Source: Nitrosomonadales bacterium
GTDB taxonomy: Bacteria; Pseudomonadota; Gammaproteobacteria; Burkholderiales; Gallionellaceae
Reading direction: 5' to 3'
Assembly (NCBI GenBank): GCA_016218465.1
Contig: JACREA010000123.1
Span: 1 to 7,554, forward strand
Length of the DNA stretch: 7,554 bases
Positions 1 through 6,516 of the stretch are shown piece after piece. The notes beneath the pieces are model-generated. The model was not told the DNA's origin, did not search any database, and was given only the letters and a program-made list of their open reading frames with translations. Each line of letters opens with the position of its first letter. Within the stretch, counting starts at the first letter, position 1. A program made the position numbers and the translations under genes.

Positions 1-1530
1 CAGGACGGCTGGTCGATCCAGGCGCGCATCGAGACCACGATTGCGCGCCTGGATCTGGATGCCGACAAGCGTGTCGGCGAGCTGTCTGGTGGGCAGCGCA
101 AGCGGGTAGCGCTGGCGCAGGCACTGGTGGCTGAACCGGATGTGCTGATCCTAGACGAGCCGACCAATCATCTGGATTTTGCTTCCATCGAATGGCTGGA
201 AGGGTTGCTGAATAATTTTTCCGGCGCAGTGTTGTTTGTCGCGCACGACAGGCGTTTTCTGGATAACGTCGCCACGCGCATCATTGAGCTGGATCGCGGC
301 AAACTGGCGGGATTTCCCGGCAACTTTTCCGACTATCAGGCAATCAAGGAACGGATGCTGGCGGACGAGGCGGTGGTGAACGCCAAATTCGACAAAGTGC
401 TGGCGCAGGAAGAGGTGTGGATACGCCAGGGAGTCAAGGCGCGCCGCACGCGCAACGAAGGCCGCGTGCTGCGCCTCGAGCAGTTGCGCCGTGAACGCGT
501 GGTGCGGCGTGAGAAGCTCGGCAAGGTCGAGATGAGCGTGGATGCCGGGGAGCGCTCCGGCAAGCTGGTGGCGGAACTCGTCAATGTCTGCAAGTCGTAC
601 GGTGAGCGCAGGATCATCGACAATTTTTCCTGCCGCATCCAGCGCGGCGACAAGATCGGCCTGCTCGGGCCGAACGGTGCGGGCAAGAGCACGTTGCTCA
701 AGATCATCCTCGGCGAATTGCAGCCTGACAGCGGGCAGGTGAAGCTCGGAACAAAAATTTCAGTGGCGTATTTCGACCAGTTGCGCGAGCAGCTGAATGA
801 CGATGCGACGCTGGCCGACACCATCAGTCAGGGCTCGGATTTTGTCGATATCGGCGGGCAGAAGAAGCACGTCATCAGTTATCTCGGCGACTTCCTGTTT
901 GCGCCGGAGCGCGCCCGCTCGCCGGTCAAGAGCTGTTCCGGCGGCGAGCGCAACCGTTTGCTGCTGGCAAGGCTGTTCACCCAGCCTGCCAATGTGCTGG
1001 TGCTCGATGAGCCGACCAATGATCTCGATATCGAGACACTGGAGTTGCTCGAAGAGTTGCTGGCCAACTATGACGGCACACTGTTCCTGGTCAGCCATGA
1101 TCGGGCTTTTCTCGACAACGTGGTGACGCAGGTGATCGCCTTTGAGGGTGATGGCAAGCTGATCGAATATGCCGGCGGCTATGAGGACTGGGTTCGGGTG
1201 AAAAAATATCAGACATCCAGTATCACTGCTGCATCTGGAGCAACTGCCAAACAACCTACTTCAACGCAGCCGCGCTTGGCAGTTGCGCCAGCAGAAAAAT
1301 CCAAATTCACCAACAAACTTAGTCACAAGGAAACGCGCGAACTGGAAGAATTACCCAAGCGCATCGAGGCATTGGAGCGAGAGCAGATCGACGTCGCTGC
1401 ACATCTTGCCGATGGCACGATTTACCGAAACGATGCAAGGCGTGCCAAGCAACTGCAAATGCGCAGCGATGAAATAGAGGCGGAAATATCGGTGGCCATG
1501 GCGCGTTGGGAAGAGCTGGAGGGCCGGTAG
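1..1530 (+). CDS. uup: ABC-F family ATPase Uup, 5'-truncated by the window edge
   Basis: Soluble tandem ATPase of the ABC-F group. In the known family it has no membrane domain and acts on ribosomes or on branched DNA intermediates (Uup limits transposon precise excision in E. coli). The reading frame is open from base 1, giving 509 visible residues. E. coli Uup has about 635, so roughly 125 residues, including the first Walker A, lie off the window. Visible in order: signature LSGGQ (residues 28-32), Walker B LILDEPTNHLD with catalytic Glu53, switch His82, and a basic inter-domain linker containing EEVWIRQGVKARRTRNEGR, which is characteristic of Uup. The second ATPase domain has Walker A GPNGAGKST (223-231), signature CSGGE (312-316, Cys where Leu is usual), Glu337 and His366. 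A low-complexity spacer (about 403-435) leads to a charged C-terminal coiled coil of the ABC_tran_CTD type. The GTG at 127 is internal, because the first signature motif precedes it. It converges on bcsB and has no obvious functional link to it. Confidence 0.95.
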   Translation, partial: QDGWSIQARIETTIARLDLDADKRVGELSGGQRKRVALAQALVAEPDVLILDEPTNHLDFASIEWLEGLLNNFSGAVLFVAHDRRFLDNVATRIIELDRGKLAGFPGNFSDYQAIKERMLADEAVVNAKFDKVLAQEEVWIRQGVKARRTRNEGRVLRLEQLRRERVVRREKLGKVEMSVDAGERSGKLVAELVNVCKSYGERRIIDNFSCRIQRGDKIGLLGPNGAGKSTLLKIILGELQPDSGQVKLGTKISVAYFDQLREQLNDDATLADTISQGSDFVDIGGQKKHVISYLGDFLFAPERARSPVKSCSGGERNRLLLARLFTQPANVLVLDEPTNDLDIETLELLEELLANYDGTLFLVSHDRAFLDNVVTQVIAFEGDGKLIEYAGGYEDWVRVKKYQTSSITAASGATAKQPTSTQPRLAVAPAEKSKFTNKLSHKETRELEELPKRIEALEREQIDVAAHLADGTIYRNDARRAKQLQMRSDEIEAEISVAMARWEELEGR

Positions 1531-1594
1531 GTGGCGCGTGGCGGCGCGGACTTCGTTAGTTGTGGAAAGATGAATAATATTCGTAGCGCTTATG

Positions 1595-1622
1595 CCAGGC
1601 ACCAATTTGCATTGGTGCCTGG
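1595..1622. terminator. Perfect 12-bp hairpin between convergent genes, candidate bidirectional terminator
   Basis: CCAGGCACCAAT and its exact reverse complement ATTGGTGCCTGG flank a TTGC loop. TATG upstream and CATA downstream could extend the stem past a two-base bulge. The hairpin lies 64 bp after the uup stop and 26 bp beyond the bcsB stop, where termination is expected for both transcripts. Neither side has a clear run of T after the stem, so it is not a textbook intrinsic terminator. It may be a weak or Rho-assisted terminator or a 3'-end stabilising hairpin. The rest of the 118 bp gap (1531-1648) shows nothing else I can name. Confidence 0.55.
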
Positions 1623-1648
1623 GCCATATATTACATTGCACTCATTTG

Positions 1649-3808
1649 CTAACCAGGTTGTTTCTGTTCTCCTGCCGTGCGTTTTGCGCGATAGCGATGC
1701 AGTCCCCAATAACCAAACATGGCCAAGGTAATGATGAGGACGGCGACCAGACCGTAGAATACGTAAACGGATTCATGGAGAAAGGAGTCGATAAAGGATG
1801 CTTCACCTTTGTCTCCCGTGGTGTATTTTTTCCCCACCGACATGGAGGTCACGTTGTATTTTGGTGACGTCAGTTCGATGAGGGCCGCATCTCCTTTCAT
1901 GCGTCCCTGGACATTGGGATCAAGTACTGCATCTCCCAGTACCAGAAGATCTTCACCGCTTTCTGCTGTCAGTAATATTATCGTGCGCCCTTTCTTGTAC
2001 ACGGATTCGAATTCCATTACAGCGCCGATACCATGCCCCAAGCCGCTTTGCTGCCTGGTATTGGAAATTGCCGCCTCGCTATCCCAACCGCGTGAGATCG
2101 GATAAGGCACATTGGCAACGCCGGTAAATCCCATTGGCGCCGCATCCATGATGGATTTAGGCAGAGACGATGCTTTGCCGATCACGAGAAGCTCGCCGTT
2201 CCACCCCTTGGGTTCATCGAATCTGACCTGGGTGCTGAAAAGCGGGAAACCGTTTTTCTGGGTGATCATGCCTGCCACGTTGAGCGCGGTTTCAATCGAT
2301 GCGGTATCCTGTTCCGGCAAGTAAATCATGGTCTCGAAACCATCAGGCCAGCGGGTGAACGGGAAACCGTTGAGTGCAAACAGCTCGACTTTAGGCAACT
2401 CGACAAAATGCGGCATGCTCGGGAAATACAGCGTTGAATTCTCGTAAATGGTTGCGAACAATCCGTCTGCTCGCATCGCATCGCACAACTGAAGCCCCTG
2501 CATATTGAAAAATGGCGTGAAACTGATCGTGTTTGCGCCCGGTTTGAATAAATAGGTCGGGATGTCGACTTTGTATCCATCGACATAACTGCCGCCAACA
2601 GCATCCAGTTGGATGGCGCGTAGTGGCTTGCCGTTAACCACAACGTTGATCCCTGAACCCGGCCGCAATCCGGAGCCATAAGACAGGTTTATCGAAAGTT
2701 TGGCATATTGGTTCTGCTTGATCAAAAAGTCCGCAGCAAGGCGAAAAGACAGGGTGATTGGATTGGGATTTAATCCCTCGAAGGAATACGTAGGCTGATT
2801 CAGCGTTTTGAAATCATATATTTTGTCCGCTGTAATCGTCTGACGCCCGCTGTACATACTGATGTCCGACATGCTGAAACCATAGGAACTCAGTTCTCCC
2901 GTGCCGGGATAAGGCAACGTCATGCTTGCCAGCGTTTCGGCGACTACCTTGATGGCTGCCGGTTTTTCACCGGTGATGACCAGCAAGGCGTGCTTGTCAT
3001 CTACCCCGCCAGCGCCGTTAGGCAAATGTGAGATTCTCAACAGGCCCGTATCGGATGAAACTGAGGGTTGCCCGTTCGATGAACCCGAACTGTTGGCAAA
3101 CTGTTCCGAACCGACCAGCACGTTGTCCATGCCCTGCTTTATCTGGCTGGATATACTGAACTTGACCTTGCGGTAATCAAAGCGCCGGGCGATGCCCGAA
3201 GCTGCGATAGCTGCCAGGGTTACGGAGTCCCGATTCGTATTTTCGATAATGATGTTAACGGCGGCTTCCGGGAATTGCTTGGCATCAAAGATCAAACCGG
3301 TGACTTCTCCCAGTTTCAGCGGAAGCGGTTTCAAATCGTATTCAATCTGCAAAGTAGAATCCGCCAGGCTGACGTTGGTCCACAAATCGGGTCCGCAGGG
3401 CAGTTCGCATTGGCCGCGCAAATAATGCTGCACCACATCGAAATCAAACGTGTTGTACCCCGGCTTCAAGTGCGTAACGGGAATCTGGATGTCGGTCAAC
3501 GCGCTTGGGTTCTGCTGGTTCAGCTTGGTTTGCGCTATTGGCTCGCCATTAATTCTGACTGTCATCTGCGAGAGATCGCTAAGCACATTGTTCGAAACCG
3601 TATAACGCAGCGAAAGAACCGCCTTGCGTATCTTCCACCTTTCAGGGACGGGGATAGACAGGCTCTGTGTGCCACTCGTGCAGCGCATCTCCATGCTGGA
3701 CAATGCAGTGAACTTCTGTAATGGAAGAGTGACAGTTTCAGCGCGGGCAGCGGCAATGAAGCACAAGAGAGACAGGAATGCGATTGCAGACTTTTTCATG
3801 ATCGACAT
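1649..3808 (-). CDS. bcsB: Cellulose synthase periplasmic subunit BcsB
   Basis: Membrane-anchored periplasmic partner of BcsA. In the family it carries carbohydrate-binding and flavodoxin-like folds, and its C-terminal helix packs against BcsA and is required for synthesis. I chose the ATG at 3808 because GGAG lies six bases upstream; this gives 719 residues, somewhat short of the roughly 780 of E. coli. The frame also allows ATGs at 3838, 3820 and 3799, all without such a site. A signal peptide is clear: KK at 5-6, a hydrophobic core at 8-20 and a likely cut after ARA (residue 23). The conserved segment with Cys134, Cys138 and GPDLWT (139-144) fits the first carbohydrate-binding region. YFPSMPHFVELP (461-472) followed by GFPFTR (481-486) matches the second half of the family. 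One transmembrane helix (about 681-701) is followed by a short basic tail. The start is 19 bases after the bcsA stop, so the two are surely co-transcribed. No bcsZ or bcsC follows; the next gene is convergent uup. Confidence 0.95.
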   Translation of the reverse strand: MSIMKKSAIAFLSLLCFIAAARAETVTLPLQKFTALSSMEMRCTSGTQSLSIPVPERWKIRKAVLSLRYTVSNNVLSDLSQMTVRINGEPIAQTKLNQQNPSALTDIQIPVTHLKPGYNTFDFDVVQHYLRGQCELPCGPDLWTNVSLADSTLQIEYDLKPLPLKLGEVTGLIFDAKQFPEAAVNIIIENTNRDSVTLAAIAASGIARRFDYRKVKFSISSQIKQGMDNVLVGSEQFANSSGSSNGQPSVSSDTGLLRISHLPNGAGGVDDKHALLVITGEKPAAIKVVAETLASMTLPYPGTGELSSYGFSMSDISMYSGRQTITADKIYDFKTLNQPTYSFEGLNPNPITLSFRLAADFLIKQNQYAKLSINLSYGSGLRPGSGINVVVNGKPLRAIQLDAVGGSYVDGYKVDIPTYLFKPGANTISFTPFFNMQGLQLCDAMRADGLFATIYENSTLYFPSMPHFVELPKVELFALNGFPFTRWPDGFETMIYLPEQDTASIETALNVAGMITQKNGFPLFSTQVRFDEPKGWNGELLVIGKASSLPKSIMDAAPMGFTGVANVPYPISRGWDSEAAISNTRQQSGLGHGIGAVMEFESVYKKGRTIILLTAESGEDLLVLGDAVLDPNVQGRMKGDAALIELTSPKYNVTSMSVGKKYTTGDKGEASFIDSFLHESVYVFYGLVAVLIITLAMFGYWGLHRYRAKRTAGEQKQPG

Positions 3809-3814
3809 ATAAAA

Positions 3815-3818
3815 CTCC
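3815..3818 (-). promoter_or_regulatory. Ribosome binding site of bcsB
   Basis: GGAG on the minus strand, six bases before the ATG at 3808. It sits between the bcsA stop codon (3828-3830) and that ATG, and it decides the bcsB start among four in-frame ATGs. Confidence 0.75.
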
Positions 3819-3827
3819 ATTTGTATT

Positions 3828-6506
3828 TCAGGTTGCAAAAATTTGTTTGGGCGTCAATAGGTAGCGCAGCATTTTCATGTTGCTGCCGTACACGAACTTG
3901 ACGATTTTCGGATAGGCATACACATCCATGACAAACTCGGTCCCGAACAGGAATTTCCCATCACGCTTGATAGCGCGCCACAGTGTGCATTCGAAGCGAT
4001 AATCTTGTCCATCTTCGCCTTTAGTGCTGATTACAATAAACTCACGATCTTTTAACGTGAAAGGGGGCGTAACCATAACGCCGATCCCGGTAAGGGAAAT
4101 ATCCGTTATCTGGCCTTGCAGCGTAGCATTCAGGCGAGGGAAATAGACGGTGGCATTGCCATTTGCGTCGATGCGCCGGAATTTGCGTATTCTGCCTCTC
4201 TCCAATAACTCAAACAGCGTCACTATGGAAAAATATAAACGGTAGGCCAGCCAACTGCCGATAGCCAGAATCGTATCGCGTACAATCGGGGTGGTGAGGC
4301 AGATTGCCGTGAACTTCCATAAGCGCACCATTGTCTGCTTCAAAAACGAGTAGGACCCTACTCTGATTGCCTTGATGCCCATAGCCAAGAAGCGCAGCAG
4401 CATGCGAAAGGTTCCTTTGGCTTCCGTTTTACGTTTCCAATTGTCTACCCATCGCTGGCTGTCCCCAAAGACAAAGCCGACCACACTGGAATAAGATGTC
4501 AGGCTGGTAATGAATTCGCTACCGCAAAAATATCCCCCCCGGCGTTTGAAGGCGTGATGTATTTTGCACTCAACCTTGTACCCCTGCCCGTAACTGTCTT
4601 TGACTTCCAGCGTAGCAAACTCCTGCTCTATTGGCGTGAAGGGCAGGTCGATCTCGAAACCGATACCCGTCAGGGAAACATCGCATATTTTGCCAACGGC
4701 AGATGTGTTCATACGGGGGAAATTTACGGTGACAGGGCCGGTTGCATGGATGCGATGGAATTTTCGTATTTGTTTGCGTTCCCAGAATGCACCCAGAGAT
4801 ATCAGTGCCAGATAAAGGTTATATACGCACCAGACACCGGTAACGAGGAGCACGTCGCGCATGATGGGGTCGTCAAACCACCTGTTGATGGATAGCGCCA
4901 ATGCAGTTATGTTGATTATTATGATGACGAAAAACGGCGCTGACAAAGGGCTGAGAAAATCGCTGTCATTGGTGTTGCCTTTCGGCGTTACCTTGAATGA
5001 TGGCTTGCGGGGATTCAACAGTACGGAAATGACAGCCGGCAGCAGGAACATCGCCTGCACACATTCATAGATCTCCGAGAAAAAAGGCTGGCGGGTTCCT
5101 CCATACAGAAAATCCATCACCACGAAGGTGCTCAGCAGAAACGGAATTGAAAAAGCAATGACCTGCAGCCAGGAAGCGTTGTATGTATTTATTCCCAGAA
5201 TCAGAAAGGCAGCTGGTGCAATGAAATACATGATGCGCGCAAAGCCGAACAACCAGAACACACATGAATTAAAGTAAGCAAGGCGCTGTGGTATAGATAA
5301 TTTTTTCGAGAGCAGGGGATTGTCGAGAAGCAGCATTTGCGTCATACCCTGCGCCCAGCGCGAGCGCTGGATAACGTAATCATCGTATGACTCGGGGGAC
5401 AATCCGCAAATCATCGGCCTGTCGACGTATACGCTGTTGTAGCCCTTGCTATGCAAATTGTATGACGTTTCGGCATCTTCGGTTATGGTGGTACCACAAA
5501 CACCCCCAACCTCCATCAGGAATTTGCGCCTCAACAATGCGGCAGAGCCGCAAAAATAGCTGGAATTCCAGAAATCCATTGCCGGATGCATCCTGCGGTA
5601 AAACATATCGTTTTCACCTGATGGATTGGCGACCCCATCAAGATTTTTTTCCACAGGGCTTGAGTTGATAAAAAAATGCGGTGTTTGCACCAGAAACAAA
5701 TTCTCATCGGAAACAAAATGCCCTATGGTGTTTTTTAAAATATCACGGGTGGGCACGTGGTCACAATCCAGAATCAGCACCACATCACCGTCGGTATTGC
5801 GCAGGGCGTGGTTGACGTTACCTGCCTTCGCCTGCTGGTTTGTTTCCCGCGTGATATAGCCGATACCGAGATCTTCGGCCATTTGCCTTAACCGATAATG
5901 TCTTTCCCATGCGGACATTCCATCTTCCGGATGGTTGCGCTTGGCAAGCGTACCTCCGTCGTCGAGCAGATAGACTTTCACCTTGTCTTTGGGGTATTCA
6001 ACCTGAATGGCGGCCGTGGCGGTGATCCGGATGATTTCATCAGGTTCGTTATATGTGGGAATTAAAATATCGACGGTGGGCAAGCTGCTTGTGTCGTCAG
6101 GAAGCGCGAAAGCCCCTCTTTCCAATGGCCAGATATTGATGAACAAGCCAAGAAATAAAAGGGTGCATGCATAAATCTCGGCTACGAGAAGCAGCGACAT
6201 TCCAAAAAAATCGAATGCTCCGTTGTATATCATCGTATCGAACGTGCGCCACATGATGTAACGCAACGCGACAAATGACGCCAGCACGATAAAAATCATG
6301 CGCCAGGGCTGTTGCCGGGTAAATTTCAGTTTGTACATCAGAAACATGCATGCCAGACTGCTCCATCCGAGAGCAATCTGGTCAGGGTGGTCAAAAAAGA
6401 TGGAGGAATAACGTGTCAGATAAATCAGTGCTCCGGCAAACAAGACCGGCAGCGCGAGTTGCCATCTGCGATTTTCCTGCCAATATTGGTTGAATGTCGC
6501 GGGCAT
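3828..6506 (-). CDS. bcsA: Cellulose synthase catalytic subunit BcsA with two PilZ domains
   Basis: Inner-membrane processive family 2 glycosyltransferase that makes beta-1,4-glucan from UDP-glucose and extrudes it, activated in the family by c-di-GMP. With the ATG at 6506 it has 892 residues. N-terminal hydrophobic helices (about 17-126) precede the cytosolic catalytic domain: PTYNEP (150-155), DDGGT (182-186), DCD (248-250), TED (342-344) with the catalytic-base Asp344, and QRSRW (380-384). More helices follow, then the gating loop FKVTPKG (504-510), helices at about 520-541 and 551-573, and a PilZ domain with RKFHR (581-585) and DVSLTG (609-614). Unusually, the last helix and PilZ are then repeated: helix about 744-766, RKFRR (774-778) and DISLTG (802-807). 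Every catalytic and ligand motif I know is intact. The frame extends up to 6692, but that stretch overlaps the cyclase gene and reads as non-coding, so I rejected it. The ATG at 6506 comes 10 bases after the cyclase stop with no good ribosome site, which suggests translational coupling. Confidence 0.95.
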   Translation of the reverse strand: MPATFNQYWQENRRWQLALPVLFAGALIYLTRYSSIFFDHPDQIALGWSSLACMFLMYKLKFTRQQPWRMIFIVLASFVALRYIMWRTFDTMIYNGAFDFFGMSLLLVAEIYACTLLFLGLFINIWPLERGAFALPDDTSSLPTVDILIPTYNEPDEIIRITATAAIQVEYPKDKVKVYLLDDGGTLAKRNHPEDGMSAWERHYRLRQMAEDLGIGYITRETNQQAKAGNVNHALRNTDGDVVLILDCDHVPTRDILKNTIGHFVSDENLFLVQTPHFFINSSPVEKNLDGVANPSGENDMFYRRMHPAMDFWNSSYFCGSAALLRRKFLMEVGGVCGTTITEDAETSYNLHSKGYNSVYVDRPMICGLSPESYDDYVIQRSRWAQGMTQMLLLDNPLLSKKLSIPQRLAYFNSCVFWLFGFARIMYFIAPAAFLILGINTYNASWLQVIAFSIPFLLSTFVVMDFLYGGTRQPFFSEIYECVQAMFLLPAVISVLLNPRKPSFKVTPKGNTNDSDFLSPLSAPFFVIIIINITALALSINRWFDDPIMRDVLLVTGVWCVYNLYLALISLGAFWERKQIRKFHRIHATGPVTVNFPRMNTSAVGKICDVSLTGIGFEIDLPFTPIEQEFATLEVKDSYGQGYKVECKIHHAFKRRGGYFCGSEFITSLTSYSSVVGFVFGDSQRWVDNWKRKTEAKGTFRMLLRFLAMGIKAIRVGSYSFLKQTMVRLWKFTAICLTTPIVRDTILAIGSWLAYRLYFSIVTLFELLERGRIRKFRRIDANGNATVYFPRLNATLQGQITDISLTGIGVMVTPPFTLKDREFIVISTKGEDGQDYRFECTLWRAIKRDGKFLFGTEFVMDVYAYPKIVKFVYGSNMKMLRYLLTPKQIFAT
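3885..4289 (-). repeat. TM-helix plus PilZ unit, copy 2, in BcsA
   Basis: BcsA residues 740-874, beginning PIVRD and ending FVYG, near the C-terminus. The motifs Arg774/Arg778 and Asp802-x-Ser804-x-x-Gly807 are intact, so it should still bind c-di-GMP. A linker of about 58 residues (682-739), rich in Lys and Arg and moderately hydrophobic, joins it to copy 1. The copies have diverged well beyond the DNA level, so this is an old duplication and not an assembly artefact. Confidence 0.9.
4464..4868 (-). repeat. TM-helix plus PilZ unit, copy 1, in BcsA
   Basis: BcsA residues 547-681, the usual position of the last transmembrane helix and PilZ domain. It begins PIMRD and ends FVFG. Copy 2 matches at a constant offset of 193 residues with no gaps, and by hand count about 59 of 135 positions are identical. 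The c-di-GMP motifs are Arg581/Arg585 and Asp609-x-Ser611-x-x-Gly614. Confidence 0.9.
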
Positions 6507-6516
6507 TTTGGGGCGG

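Noticed and set aside
760..1254. 164-residue minus-strand open frame inside uup
   Set aside because: It is a shadow of the second ABC domain in a GC-rich coding region, with no domain or ribosome site.
127..1530. GTG at 127 as the start of the ABC-F gene
   Set aside because: The frame is open to base 1 and the residues before 127 contain the LSGGQ signature of the first ATPase domain, so the gene begins off-window.
3275..3721. 148-residue plus-strand open frame inside bcsB
   Set aside because: It is antisense to conserved BcsB sequence, and its translation resembles no known family.
3885..4868. The double PilZ as an assembly duplication
   Set aside because: The two copies share only about 44% of residues by hand count, so they are anciently diverged and not a copied read stretch.
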